Positions 44,358-54,143 of a stretch of 64,000 nucleotides of DNA are shown piece after piece. The position numbers and the translations under genes are program-made. Every line of letters begins with the position of its first letter. Within the stretch, counting starts at the first letter, position 1. Source of the stretch: DAOVXM01 sp963746255 (lineage in GTDB: Bacteria; Chloroflexota; Anaerolineae; Anaerolineales; UBA4823); the NCBI GenBank assembly GCA_963746255.1, contig CAVVAJ010000007.1, positions 1 through 64,000 on the forward strand, written 5' to 3'. A model generated the notes under the pieces. The model was not told where the DNA came from, did no database searches, and was given only the letters and a program-made list of their open reading frames with translations.

Positions 44358-45314
44358 CTAACTAGGAAGTGTTTCTCGGTACCAATCAATAGTCCGCCGT
44401 AAGCCCTCTTCGAAAGGCATTTGGGCGCGAAAACTAAAATAGGCTTCAGCACGCTTGACATCTAGCGCCCGGCGAGGTTGTCCATTCGGCTTGCTTGTGT
44501 CCCAGACAAACTCACCCTCATATCCCGTCAAGCGCGCGATCAGCTGGGCGAGATCTCTTATGCTTATTTCCATTCCTGATCCCAGGTTGACTGGTTCACT
44601 GTCGTTGTACTTTTCTGCGGCCAACAAAATGGCCTCCGCAGCATCTCCGGCATACAAAAATTCACGTGTGGGTGATCCATCGCCCCACAAGACGACTTTT
44701 TCATCGCCGCGCTCTTGGGCTTCAATAAATTTGCGGATCAATGCAGGGATGACATGGGATGTCTCCAAGTTGAAGTTATCCCGCGGGCCGTATAAATTGA
44801 CTGGCAGCAAATAAATACTATTAAAACCATATTGTTCGCGATACGCCTGGGCCTGGACAAGCAGCATCTTTTTTGCTAATCCATACGGGGCATTGGTTTC
44901 CTCTGGGTAGCCGTCCCACAGGTTATCCTCTCTAAAGGGTAAGGGAGTGAACTTGGGGTAAGCACAGATGGTGCCGATGGCGACGAATTTCTCAATGCCG
45001 CGCAGCCAAGCTTCATGCATCAACTGTACTCCCATCATCAGGTTGATATAGAAAAAATCGGCTGGACGGGCGCGGTTGGCGCCGATGCCACCGGCCAGTG
45101 CAGCTAGGTGAATCACGAGGTCCGGCTGGGCATCATCGTACATACGTTGTATATCACCGGGTTTAACAAGGTCGTAATCCTCGATGTGAGGTATGAAGAT
45201 ATCTGCAGCTCCGCACTGGTGAAGTTTCTCGATAAGATAGGATCCTAAGAAGCCCGCTCCTCCGGTTATGCAGACCCGCCGGCTACCCCAGAAATTGTTC
45301 TCTGAAAGATTCAT
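44358..45314 (-). CDS. fcl: GDP-fucose synthase-like NAD-dependent epimerase/reductase
   Basis: A 318-residue extended SDR: VCITGGAGFLGSYLIEKLHQ, VIHLAALAGGIGANRARPADFFY, FVAIGTICAYPKFTPLPFRED and YGLAKKMLLVQAQAYREQ (Y and K), then LLPVNLYGPRDNF. The GGIGANR and ICAYPK segments are the signature of GDP-L-fucose synthase (Fcl). No GDP-mannose dehydratase is seen in the window, so its substrate must be supplied from elsewhere or differ from GDP-4-keto-6-deoxymannose. Confidence 0.83.
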   Translation of the reverse strand: MNLSENNFWGSRRVCITGGAGFLGSYLIEKLHQCGAADIFIPHIEDYDLVKPGDIQRMYDDAQPDLVIHLAALAGGIGANRARPADFFYINLMMGVQLMHEAWLRGIEKFVAIGTICAYPKFTPLPFREDNLWDGYPEETNAPYGLAKKMLLVQAQAYREQYGFNSIYLLPVNLYGPRDNFNLETSHVIPALIRKFIEAQERGDEKVVLWGDGSPTREFLYAGDAAEAILLAAEKYNDSEPVNLGSGMEISIRDLAQLIARLTGYEGEFVWDTSKPNGQPRRALDVKRAEAYFSFRAQMPFEEGLRRTIDWYRETLPS

Positions 45315-45373
45315 GACTAAACCTCTTTTTACTGATGTGGGCAGTGATGTGGTGAGTAAGGATCTGGCCCATC

Positions 45374-46393
45374 TTATTGCACAATAAACTGAGCATTCCG
45401 GTAGCGGGCTGCTTGTGGGTCGCGAATCAAGCCACTGCGGATGGCGTTAAGCACTTCGCGGATCCCGTCATCGACCGATAACTTGGCTTGAAAACCAAGC
45501 TCACGCTCGGCTTTCTCGAAGGAAACCCGGATGTCACGCATATCTCCACCAAAAGACAGGTCTTTATAGTGCACGCTGGTTTCGGGTATCCGCTGCAGGA
45601 TCATACCGACAATCTCGTCTTTGGTGAAATTTCCTTTATCGGTACCGATGTTGTAGACCTGGCGGCTTATTTTTTCAAGCGGTGCTTCCAAGCCGAGGCA
45701 GATCCCGTGGATGATATCCTGGATATGCACAAAGGAACGCGAATAACCACGTTGGTAAATCAGTAGTTCGCGTTGCGTATATGCTTCTAACACAAATTGG
45801 TTCACGATTAGGTCAAAACGGGTGCGCGGCGAGATACCGTACAATGTCGCGAAGCGTAATATCAGTGGGGCACAGCCCTGATCGGATTGTCCAAGCAAGA
45901 ATTCTTCTGCTGCCACCTTGGTTTCTGCGTAAAGCGATTGCGGGTTTAACGGTGCATCTTCATCGACTGGTTTTCCGTCTTTGGACAGCCCATAATTACT
46001 GTACGAGGACGCGAAGATAAATCGTTCCGCACCCAGTTTGACAGCTGCCTCGTAAACGCGCTGCGTGCCTTTGACGTTGTACCGCCGGGCAACTTGTTCA
46101 CCTACCGCTTGACAGGCAGGGAATCCGACAATTCCGGCCAGATGAATTACTACACTGGGTGTCGACCATCCATTTTTGCCTGGTGTATGCAGCGCCTGCG
46201 GTTCAAGGATATCTGCCTTCTGGAAATTGAAATTCGGGTGCGGTAAGTATGCTAGCAGCGCTTCACCACCGAACAGTAGTTCATCGATGACACTTACCAA
46301 ATACCCGTTGCGCAACAGTGTCCCGGTCAGCAGTGATCCAATATAACCGGCCCCTCCGGTTATGACGATATGTTTACCTGGTTTCGGATTCAT
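45374..46393 (-). CDS. NAD-dependent nucleotide-sugar epimerase/dehydratase
   Basis: A 339-residue extended SDR: IVITGGAGYIGSLLTGTLL (TGGAGYIG), VIHLAGIVGFPACQAVGEQV, FIFASSYSNYGLSKD and SLYAETKVAAEEFLL (Tyr and Lys), then RFATLYGISPRTRFD. These match GalE/RfbG-like sugar epimerases that act on nucleotide sugars, but I cannot name the substrate. It overlaps the start-proximal end of the regulator gene by four bases (46390-46393), so it is the first biosynthetic gene after the regulator. Confidence 0.82.
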   Translation of the reverse strand: MNPKPGKHIVITGGAGYIGSLLTGTLLRNGYLVSVIDELLFGGEALLAYLPHPNFNFQKADILEPQALHTPGKNGWSTPSVVIHLAGIVGFPACQAVGEQVARRYNVKGTQRVYEAAVKLGAERFIFASSYSNYGLSKDGKPVDEDAPLNPQSLYAETKVAAEEFLLGQSDQGCAPLILRFATLYGISPRTRFDLIVNQFVLEAYTQRELLIYQRGYSRSFVHIQDIIHGICLGLEAPLEKISRQVYNIGTDKGNFTKDEIVGMILQRIPETSVHYKDLSFGGDMRDIRVSFEKAERELGFQAKLSVDDGIREVLNAIRSGLIRDPQAARYRNAQFIVQ

Positions 46394-46881
46394 ATGCTCT
46401 GCTCCAGCAGCAGGCGTACTCTCATACCAGTCACTTCGAGTGTTGCGACATCCGTATCTCTGCCATCAATCTCATCAATCACAGTTAATCCCTGTTCTAA
46501 GCAGGTGAGCCGGCAGATGTCGGCGATATCACCATCACCAAGGATGAACACATTGTGATACCCAGCCTGCTTGACTTCGGGTAAAAGCTCATACATCCGC
46601 TGGCGTGTCCGGCGGTAAAGGCGCATCTGGTTATCTATGTAATTGACTGTCAGGCGCGCCCGGAAGGCGATACCCTCGGGTGTGATGATGTAGCGCAGCT
46701 TTCGCCGTTGGGCGCGCTTCACCTTGACATAGCCCTTGGATACCAGACGTTTCAGATGCCAGTTAACTGTACCAACTGCGACACCCAGCTGGTCTGCCAG
46801 TGTCGATTGGTTGATATCCGGGTCGGCCTCGATTTGTTCGAGCAGTAACAGCTCGCGGGTAGGTTCTGGTGTGGTATCCAT
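46390..46881 (-). CDS. Winged-helix transcriptional regulator
   Basis: A 163-residue protein. Residues 5-75 are a winged helix: ELLLLEQIEADPDINQSTLA, DQLGVAVGTVNWHLKRL (recognition helix), then the wing KRAQRRKLRYIITPEG. A helical linker leads to about 55 residues, VFILGDGDIADICRL and LTVIDEIDGRDTDVAT, that look like half a Rossmann fold and could sense a small molecule. It is the first gene of the 46-kb minus-strand block and is coupled to it by a four-base overlap. A perfect inverted repeat in its own promoter suggests autoregulation and control of the glycan genes. Confidence 0.88.
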   Translation of the reverse strand: MDTTPEPTRELLLLEQIEADPDINQSTLADQLGVAVGTVNWHLKRLVSKGYVKVKRAQRRKLRYIITPEGIAFRARLTVNYIDNQMRLYRRTRQRMYELLPEVKQAGYHNVFILGDGDIADICRLTCLEQGLTVIDEIDGRDTDVATLEVTGMRVRLLLEQSI

Positions 46882-46894
46882 AAGAATTTCTAAA

Positions 46895-46909
46895 ATTCAG
46901 CCGCTGAAT
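46895..46909. promoter_or_regulatory. Perfect 7-bp inverted repeat, candidate operator of the winged-helix regulator
   Basis: ATTCAGC-C-GCTGAAT reads as two exact 7-base arms around one central base. It overlaps the predicted -10 at 46908-46913 and the expected transcription start of the regulator gene. A dimeric winged-helix protein bound there would block its own promoter. The site lies 13 bases upstream of the regulator's ATG (46881). Function is inferred from position and symmetry. Confidence 0.6.
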
Positions 46910-46916
46910 TATAACA
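46908..46916 (-). promoter_or_regulatory. Extended -10 promoter for the regulator and glycan block
   Basis: On the minus strand the bases read TGTTATAAT, a TGn-type extended -10 with a consensus TATAAT. No good -35 box is seen at 17 bases, as expected for extended -10 promoters. It is about 27 bases before the regulator ATG. This could drive transcription leftward into the 46-kb block. Confidence 0.5.
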
Positions 46917-47114
46917 CTTTTTTCGGAAAATGCTAGCAGAGATATGCTTATCAATTTTGTGTTTATTTGGAATTACCACAAGCGTGATCGGACTATGCCG
47001 CCAGAAGCAATCTTCAGTCTTGACCAGGCTGTAAGGTTATAATGCTCAAGAAATAAGTAAACATTCGTAGTGGAATTTCTATTATCAATCTAATCATAAG
47101 ACGGAAATCTTCGG

Positions 47115-48797
47115 ATGCGGTTGCGGGAATCCTGGGTTGCTTTCATATTGTGCGCTATCTTGTTGACAGCATTCTTGTTGACACGGTTTCCGGCGTTGGA
47201 TCGTTTTGCAACGATCGATGAAACAAAGTGGATGCTGCGATCAGCCAACTTCTATCAGGCGTTACGGCAAGGCGATTTTAAAAACACGTTCCAAAGTGAA
47301 CATCCCGGGGTGACCATCATGTGGGCTGGAGCGGTAGGTTTTATTCAGGAATTTCGCGGTTATGCACTGCTTGCTGGAGAGCAGATGCCAGGCCCGACCA
47401 AATTTCAGCACTTCCTCCAACAACAAAAGCAATCTGCGGTCGATTTGCTGGTTGCTGGACGATTTTGGTTGTTGGTGGCAATTCTCGTCGCTCATGGATT
47501 ATCTTTTATTGCCGCAATCCGCTTGGTTGGTATTGCCCCCGCTTCCCTTGGATTTCTTCTCCTGGCGTTAGACCCGTTCTTGATATCGTTATCTCGAATA
47601 CTTCATTTGGATGGCCTCAGCAGCGCGTTGATGCTGCTTTCTTTGCTTTGGCTGCTGGATTATTTATTGAATGGGCAGACATGGATAGCTTTATTGATCT
47701 CAGGCGCTGCGGCAGGGGCGAGTTGGCTGACGAAATCTCCCGCATTGTTCTTAATTCCATTTTCTGGTTTGCTTATAGTGCTTATACGGGTAGATGGCAA
47801 TATTCGGACCCAGGAAAAGTTTACTGTACTGGATTTTCTGGTTAAAAACGGACGCATATTTCTCATCTGGTTGGCCTCAGGCTGTGTAATTGTGCTCATG
47901 TTTTGGCCGGCACTGTGGGTGGCTCCGATTGAGGTTCTGAAGGAAATATTCAGTCAGGCACTGAGTTTTACAGTGTCTGGCAATCAAAATGCAATCTTTT
48001 TCAATGGTGTGATTTATGAAAGTGGAGATTCGGCCTGGTATTACTACCTGGTTGCATATCTCTGGCGCTCAACACCTGCAGCACTCATCGGGCTGGTGTT
48101 GGTGCCTTTCCTGCTGATATTAAAAAGACCAGCATATTTCCGTGTAAGGCATCTACAGGTTATCGGTGTCTTGGTATTATTCGCAGTTTTGTATATCCTG
48201 ATGATGAGTCTAGCGGGTCAGAAATATGCTCGCTATATCTTGCCTGCCATGCTCACGCTCAATCTAGTGGCAGGCATTGGATGGTACTGGTTGCTTCAGT
48301 TGATTTACCAGTCAATAAATAAACCGATAACAAAATTCTTAGCAACCACCCTGGTTATAATTGCGCTCATAGTTAGTTTAGTTTTGGGTGTAGTGTCTAC
48401 CTATCCCTATTATTACCAATACTTCAACCCCTTGTTTGGTGGTATTCGAGCGGCTACTCAGGTTATGCAGATCGGTTGGGGAGAGGGTCTAGACGAAGCG
48501 GCGCGCTATTTAAACACAAAACCTGATGCAGGGCGATTGCGGGTTATCAGCTGGTATGGAGACGCGCCCTTTGCGTACTACTTTAAAGGTAAAACGATCA
48601 ACATGCCCGATGATGCCGCTCTTGAAGAGTTGCTCGAGGCTGATTATGTCGTGATCTATTACCAACAATACCAGCGCCAGCTACCCAGCCCAGAGGTCCT
48701 AGCATTTTTCCAAGATCAATCACCGGAATACGTCGTAACATTGAACGGTCTGGATTATGTTGAGGTCTATAATCTAGAAGACATTTCTTTCCCCTGA
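47115..48797 (+). CDS. GT39-type polytopic membrane glycosyltransferase
   Basis: A 560-residue membrane protein and the first gene on the plus strand, divergent from the regulator. The first extracytoplasmic loop has FATIDETKWMLRSANFYQAL, then TFQSEHPGVTIMWAG, with the Asp-Glu pair of GT39 enzymes. Ten or so hydrophobic segments follow. The soluble tail has IGWGEGLDEAARYLNTKP and VVIYYQQYQRQLPSPEVL. The same blocks recur in 50940-52644, 55164-56900 and 57894-59597. It should transfer a sugar from polyprenyl phosphate outside the membrane. A TATAAT lies at 47038-47043 upstream, but the only -35-like TTGACC is 12 bases away, which is too close. Confidence 0.85.
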   Translation: MRLRESWVAFILCAILLTAFLLTRFPALDRFATIDETKWMLRSANFYQALRQGDFKNTFQSEHPGVTIMWAGAVGFIQEFRGYALLAGEQMPGPTKFQHFLQQQKQSAVDLLVAGRFWLLVAILVAHGLSFIAAIRLVGIAPASLGFLLLALDPFLISLSRILHLDGLSSALMLLSLLWLLDYLLNGQTWIALLISGAAAGASWLTKSPALFLIPFSGLLIVLIRVDGNIRTQEKFTVLDFLVKNGRIFLIWLASGCVIVLMFWPALWVAPIEVLKEIFSQALSFTVSGNQNAIFFNGVIYESGDSAWYYYLVAYLWRSTPAALIGLVLVPFLLILKRPAYFRVRHLQVIGVLVLFAVLYILMMSLAGQKYARYILPAMLTLNLVAGIGWYWLLQLIYQSINKPITKFLATTLVIIALIVSLVLGVVSTYPYYYQYFNPLFGGIRAATQVMQIGWGEGLDEAARYLNTKPDAGRLRVISWYGDAPFAYYFKGKTINMPDDAALEELLEADYVVIYYQQYQRQLPSPEVLAFFQDQSPEYVVTLNGLDYVEVYNLEDISFP

Positions 48798-49098
48798 TTG
48801 TGTTCTAATATGCGATATCTGCCTAGTGCCAAGGGAATCTGAAATGCACAATAACCGGGGATCGATCGTTCTCTATAAAAGAGTATATTGAGGGAAGTTG
48901 CGCTGCTATTAAGCCCAAATTTTAGAGATATTAACTATACTGAAAATATAAGCTATGCCAAGTATTTCGATTTCGGCTCGCTAGTGCTCCAGATTGTATC
49001 TCACATAACCGCGGAATAGCGCACGCAAGAGGGAGAAGCAATAAAAACTCACTTGCGAGAAACCTTTCTATTTCGGGTAACGGAACTAAGCGGATCGT
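48798..49098. other. Convergent intergenic region
   Basis: About 300 bases between the stops of two convergent GT39 genes. I see no open frame with family similarity and no clear stem-loop followed by a T-run, so a terminator cannot be assigned. Confidence 0.4.
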
Positions 49099-50799
49099 CT
49101 AGTGCAGCTTGTACACCGTGATTTCCCAACCCGGATATTTGTATGTGACGGCAGGGAAAGACTCGAGTACAACCAGTGCTTCCGTTACTAGCTCACTCTT
49201 CCGCCTATTATTGCGTACGGCAATCACAGAGGAATAGTAGCTCTGATCCAGTACTTCATCTAGGGAGCCATCTGGGAAGTCTTCGTCTATCTCTTTGATC
49301 TGCGGCTTTCGATTGTGCCGTGCGAGTATCCAATCGAATTGATCGAAAGGATATCGGTCGATATCGAGTTGCCAGGTGCTCTGGTTCGTCTCGAGAGCAG
49401 CTCGCCAACGCAGTGCAAGTAAATTGAATTGGTCGTTAGTATCCCCTATTACCAAAACTGGTTGTTCTAGGTCCACTTCCTCCAGAGCGACAGCTTGCAT
49501 GGCGCTGAAGAAAGGCTCTCCCTCAAAACTAGTAACCATTTCTTGGTGAACACGCTCCGCAGCTGGTATTCCTGCATCAAGGAATAAAACTAACAGCAGT
49601 GCTACCGCTAGGCTGGCTTTCGGACCCCAAGAGGCTTCTTGGAGTAAAGCCCGGAATATGGTCGCCAGCCTGAGGCCAGCGAGCAGCCAGATTGCTGGTG
49701 CCACCACCAAGATGTGGCGAGGTTCATTCGTTGTGGAGATGGTCAGGATCACTAGGGCGATTAGCACTGACCAGGCTGCCAAGCGGGCGTACAGTTTCTG
49801 CCAGTTTAGAACAGCTTCCACCGCTGCAAGTATCGTGACAAAGACACCGATGAACGCTGTGATGGAATATTCATTAATCCAGATGCGCGGGTAGAATAAA
49901 AAGTTTTCCCATGACCAGAACGGGACATATGATGGGTGGCCGGTAAAAAACAAGCTCATTGACTCGCGATCCGTCAGTATGACCCAGAGGCTGGCGATAA
50001 GCGCAAAGATACCTGCAACAGCCAGCGCCTCATACCAGGTTCGGCGGCTTACTTTCCAAGGCCAGTTCTCACTTACCAGTGCTGCCGCCAGCGCGGCCCC
50101 GAAAAACATGCCGAAAGTGTACTTGGTCAAGAATAGGATCATGACCATCACAGCTGCTAGGATGAGAGCTATCATCCTGGAGCGTCCCGATCGCCGCTCG
50201 GCGCGCTCGACAAGCAAGAACAGCGGGATGACCAATAACGCGCCAGTGATCTCGAGCATGCTTAATCCCGAATTCCTGATCATTGCCGGGCTGGTGATCG
50301 TCAACGCTGTCGCGAAGAAAGCTCCGATGAGAGCTAGTTCAATACCAGGGATGGCAAACCGGCCAGTGCTGGAATGATTCTCAACATCCTCACCTTTATG
50401 CTCGCGTTCCATTTGGGCGCGGCGAGCAAAGTAGAAGGTGAGCCCAGTAAGAGCTATGATTAGGAGGGCATAATTAAGGACCGAGGGGATCCGGCTAGCG
50501 AACAAACCCGGTCCAACCAGAAGGTAGGCTGCAGCTACGAAGAATGAGAATACCGGTGGGTAGAATGCTTGATTGCTCACGGCGCGGAGAAGACCGCTAG
50601 GTGATCTGTTAATCAGTGCGTAGTACACTTCCCAACCGTCTAATGCATGGTTCGATTCATCTATATCAAATGGAATGGGAGTGGTCAGTACTGTCTGCGT
50701 CATAACAACCAGCAGTAAGACCGCTGCGGCAATGATGACCAAACACCACACTGCGACTGCAAGATGGAACGCTGGTGAAGGGGAATGGTTTGAGGTCAT
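49099..50799 (-). CDS. GT39-type polytopic membrane glycosyltransferase
   Basis: A 566-residue membrane protein. The first helix is followed by TTPIPFDIDESNHALDGWEVY (Asp-Glu in the first loop, as in GT39). About eleven hydrophobic segments follow, with a charged cytoplasmic insert near residue 130 (RRAQMEREHKGEDVEN). The C-terminal ~140 residues are soluble. It lacks the 'EHPGVT' and 'GWGEGLD' blocks of its neighbours, so it is a separate branch. Acceptor and donor unknown. Confidence 0.78.
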   Translation of the reverse strand: MTSNHSPSPAFHLAVAVWCLVIIAAAVLLLVVMTQTVLTTPIPFDIDESNHALDGWEVYYALINRSPSGLLRAVSNQAFYPPVFSFFVAAAYLLVGPGLFASRIPSVLNYALLIIALTGLTFYFARRAQMEREHKGEDVENHSSTGRFAIPGIELALIGAFFATALTITSPAMIRNSGLSMLEITGALLVIPLFLLVERAERRSGRSRMIALILAAVMVMILFLTKYTFGMFFGAALAAALVSENWPWKVSRRTWYEALAVAGIFALIASLWVILTDRESMSLFFTGHPSYVPFWSWENFLFYPRIWINEYSITAFIGVFVTILAAVEAVLNWQKLYARLAAWSVLIALVILTISTTNEPRHILVVAPAIWLLAGLRLATIFRALLQEASWGPKASLAVALLLVLFLDAGIPAAERVHQEMVTSFEGEPFFSAMQAVALEEVDLEQPVLVIGDTNDQFNLLALRWRAALETNQSTWQLDIDRYPFDQFDWILARHNRKPQIKEIDEDFPDGSLDEVLDQSYYSSVIAVRNNRRKSELVTEALVVLESFPAVTYKYPGWEITVYKLH

Positions 50800-50939
50800 A
50801 TAGAATATTGGCGGAGTATTGATGTCAGCTTGGGGTATATAAATTTAACGCCCAAATAGCGAATTATATCGCCTTAATCAAGGAAATATTCACCAACGGA
50901 GATCAAATATCGCTATTGGATATCCGTTGTCCATGCAAA

Positions 50940-52644
50940 TTAATACATCCGGTATATATATGCATATGGAATGTTCCCTATGCGGATTACATGTTCGAGT
51001 GTCTGCTGGTCGATAAACGCTAGAAATTCTTCGCTGGGCAGTTGCCTCTGCAGCTGGTGGAAATAGATGATGATGTAGTCAACCTTTGGCAGATCTGCTG
51101 GAATAGCCGGAAACTCTTCCAAAAGGGTTGTTCCGTTGAAGAAGTATGAAAACGGACCGTCATAATACCAGCTCATTACCCGCAACTTTCCGGCCTCGGT
51201 TGACTGGTTGAGATACCTGGCTGCTTGGTCCAATCCCTCTCCCCAACCGATCATCATCACCTCTGGGGCGCGTTCACTCCCTCCTAGCAGCGGGTTGTAG
51301 TAGCTGAGATAGTATGGTGCCGTCTGCATTACGCCCCAGGATTGCCAGGAGAATGCGGTGGTAAACAGCACCCCACTTGCGATCATGAAGTACCTTAGGT
51401 ATGGGCTGTGACCTAGTTTTTCGCGGCAGAATTTGATAAGTGGCTGTGAGTATAGTGACCCACCCCACTGCAGCCAATATATCCAGCGGAGCGAAAATAG
51501 GAAGCAGGTAGCGGTCGAATTTCTTTGCCCCTAACGTCATGAATGTTGTATACAAAACTATGAAAAGGACTAAGACCAGCGCTGAGTTTTGAAGGTCCTG
51601 TTTAAACCGGATCTTGCGGGGCAAGATAAATGCAAACATAAACAGGAGCAAGCCGAGGACCGTCATTGGTGTTGCCCGCCACAAGTAGTTTATCGGATAA
51701 AACCACCCATTCTGCACACCACCTTGGTATACACGACCATCAAAGAATATATTACTCTCATGCCCTTCTGATGCATAGAAGATCGCTTGTACGAATATTT
51801 TATTGATCGTATTGAGTGGATCGACCCACATCGCTGGAAAGAAAATCGTAAATGTTACCATAGCGATTCCGGACCAGATCATTAACGGTTTGATAGTTCT
51901 CCAACTAGTGCTCTTGAAGCTATTCTTCTCACCCCTCCAGCTTCTGATAAGCTCAACTAAGATCAGCAAGCCAAAGAATGGCAGTAAGAATAATGCTGGC
52001 GATTTCGTCAACCAGCTCAAACCAGCCGCTATTGCGGAAACAACTAGGTCTATGAACCGACGTCCTCGATATAGGTAAGTCATCAGCGCCAGTAGGGAAA
52101 GCAATATTAATGAGCTCACCATACTATCCAGGTGCAACAGCCTCGCAAGGGCGATGGAGAATGGGTTGATGGCAACGAAGAGAAATCCCAGCAGGGCAAC
52201 TCCCATCCCAAAAACTTTTCTCGCATACCAAAAGGCTAATAAAAGTGATGCTGCAATCCCAAGAACGCTAAACATGCGTCCGGATTCGAGTGCAACAATT
52301 GAATCCATGCCATTGTTATCCAGGTAGCGATGAAAATCTCCGATACGATCTATTTGTCCGGGTCCTATTTTTGCGAATTGAGGATACCTCAGGAAGAACC
52401 CTGCTGCACCTGCCCACATGATGGTAACACCGGGGTGTTCACGTTGAAAAGTATGCTTAAAGTCCTTCTGTACTAAAGCAGTTAGGAAGTTGGCGGAGCG
52501 GTGGAGCCACTTCGGTTCGTCGGGTGTGACAAAGCGATCCAGATCTATTGCGCGGGGAACTGCCAATAAAAAAAATATAACTACCAGGCTTAGGATATCT
52601 AACAACCTGCGATATCTAAATGTACTTAAAATTTTCTCGCTCAT
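50940..52644 (-). pseudogene. GT39-type glycosyltransferase gene with a frameshift
   Basis: The frame from ATG 52644 reads a GT39 N-terminus (RFVTPDEPKWLHRSANFLTAL, TFQREHPGVTIMWAG) and membrane core. It leaves the family sequence after TILTATYQI and ends at 51274. The rest, from REKLGHSPYLRYFMIASG to IIIYFHQLQRQLPSEEFLAF, is in another frame ending at 50940. Against the intact paralogue at 57894-59597, the break is explained by one extra G in the GG at 51425-51426. Corrected, the protein is about 567 residues, the same as the paralogue. Either a recent loss of function or a sequencing error. Confidence 0.82.
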
Positions 52645-52655
52645 AAACTCCTATG

Positions 52656-54143
52656 CTACCGTCTTAGATACAGCGATCTTTTTCCACGCGCATATAACAA
52701 TCGATAATCATCTTGGAGGTAAGCTTCAATGGCAGGAAAATTAAACCGGCCTAAAAATACTTGGTCCGGTCGGTACTCAACGATTGTAGCCAAGATCCGT
52801 TCTTCACTCAGACTGCCAGACAGTATCCTTTTGTCGGAGAAGACAGCCAGCTCGGGCGGAATAGAAGCTTTGATTCGAAACGCATACATGGGTGTGTCGG
52901 TGACAAACCACACCGTCTCAGCAGCGTGGTTGCCGCTCCTGACTAAGAACATCCGCTCGCGTTCCAGGAGCGTATCCGGTGCGGAAAATTCTTGCAATGT
53001 TACCGGCAGGCGCGCTACCAAAGAGAATATCAGTACAGATATACTGATTAAGGCTAATGAAACCAATAGGATCGGTTTTTCTTTTGTACTAATTAGCTGT
53101 GGAATTGTGCCAATCGATTGCCCGACGGCGACACCAGCTAAAATCGCGGCAGGGACAGTAACCAGTAATTGGTGGTGATACCACACGGGGACTTGCCATA
53201 GCAGGGTTAAGTAGGCGAGTACAGTCCAAGCGATAAGATAAATGGACGACCAGTTTTTCGCGATGATTGTGTAAATGCCCCCAATGACAGCTAGTAACAA
53301 TAGCGGAACGGAGTCTCTAAGAAACCAATTTATGTCATAGATCTTCGCTGCTTCAAGGTAAGAATCAATCTTTACAGATCGCATGTAGAAATCCACCATC
53401 TGTACTAGCTCTATTGGTCCAATCATGGTTAATCCCAAGATGAGTACTAGAGATATAAAGGTGAGAAGCCAGATTAGGAGGGGTCGTGGTAGAAAGAACC
53501 AGGTATGTCTTTTCTGCACATTTCGTTCATCTAAAAATATCCCTATCATGAATATGGGTACGAGGATGGCGGTGAACAGCTTGACATAGAGGGACAAGAC
53601 CAGCGCTGCTGCGGAAATGATAAGCCAAACTGAAGACCGTTTTTTATGCCATAGCTGTAATTCTACCAAGGCAAACATTGCCAGCGCGATGGCGGGCAGG
53701 CCGATCATAAGCGAAACGCTCAACCTGGTGTAATACGGGAGCAGAACAATTAGGATGAGTCCTGCAACAGCATGCCATGTTCCCCAAGCATTTCTTAGGA
53801 ATTGGTAGGCAGAGGCTAATAATATGCTTGAAAATAATAAGACCAAGCTTCTGGCGGTTTGGATCTCATAGCTGAATATTCGCAGCCAATAATCCAACAG
53901 GTACGGAAACAGCGGTGGATGTTCACTCCATATCTCGGAGTACATGGAGTACCCTCGATTGATCATCAAAGTGATCATTGCATTCTGGCCTTCATCAGGA
54001 TCAAATTCAAACACTTCATGGAACGGATAGAGAGAATACATCAGCAAGAAAAATCCCCCTACCACTGTTAATGTGATAAGAAACGATGAGGGTAGGGAGT
54101 TAATGTTTCCCCGCATGTATTTGTGGTTAATCTTCCTCAACAT
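52656..54143 (-). CDS. GT39-type polytopic membrane glycosyltransferase
   Basis: About 495 residues. FLLMYSLYPFHEVFEFDPDEGQNAMI (DPDEG is the standard GT39 first-loop motif), then YSMYSEIWSEHPPLFPYLLDYWLRIF. About ten helices follow, and a short soluble tail ends the protein (about 400-495). The upstream reading begins at a GTG (54158). I prefer the ATG at 54143. It lies directly upstream of the broken GT39 at 50940-52644 in the same direction, about ten bases apart. Substrate unknown. Confidence 0.82.
   Translation of the reverse strand: MLRKINHKYMRGNINSLPSSFLITLTVVGGFFLLMYSLYPFHEVFEFDPDEGQNAMITLMINRGYSMYSEIWSEHPPLFPYLLDYWLRIFSYEIQTARSLVLLFSSILLASAYQFLRNAWGTWHAVAGLILIVLLPYYTRLSVSLMIGLPAIALAMFALVELQLWHKKRSSVWLIISAAALVLSLYVKLFTAILVPIFMIGIFLDERNVQKRHTWFFLPRPLLIWLLTFISLVLILGLTMIGPIELVQMVDFYMRSVKIDSYLEAAKIYDINWFLRDSVPLLLLAVIGGIYTIIAKNWSSIYLIAWTVLAYLTLLWQVPVWYHHQLLVTVPAAILAGVAVGQSIGTIPQLISTKEKPILLVSLALISISVLIFSLVARLPVTLQEFSAPDTLLERERMFLVRSGNHAAETVWFVTDTPMYAFRIKASIPPELAVFSDKRILSGSLSEERILATIVEYRPDQVFLGRFNFPAIEAYLQDDYRLLYARGKRSLYLRR

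Noticed and set aside
47020..47043. Possible -35 (TTGACC) and -10 (TATAAT) upstream of the GT39 gene at 47115 on the plus strand
   Set aside because: The spacing is only 12 bases instead of about 17. The TATAAT alone may matter but the pair is not a normal promoter.
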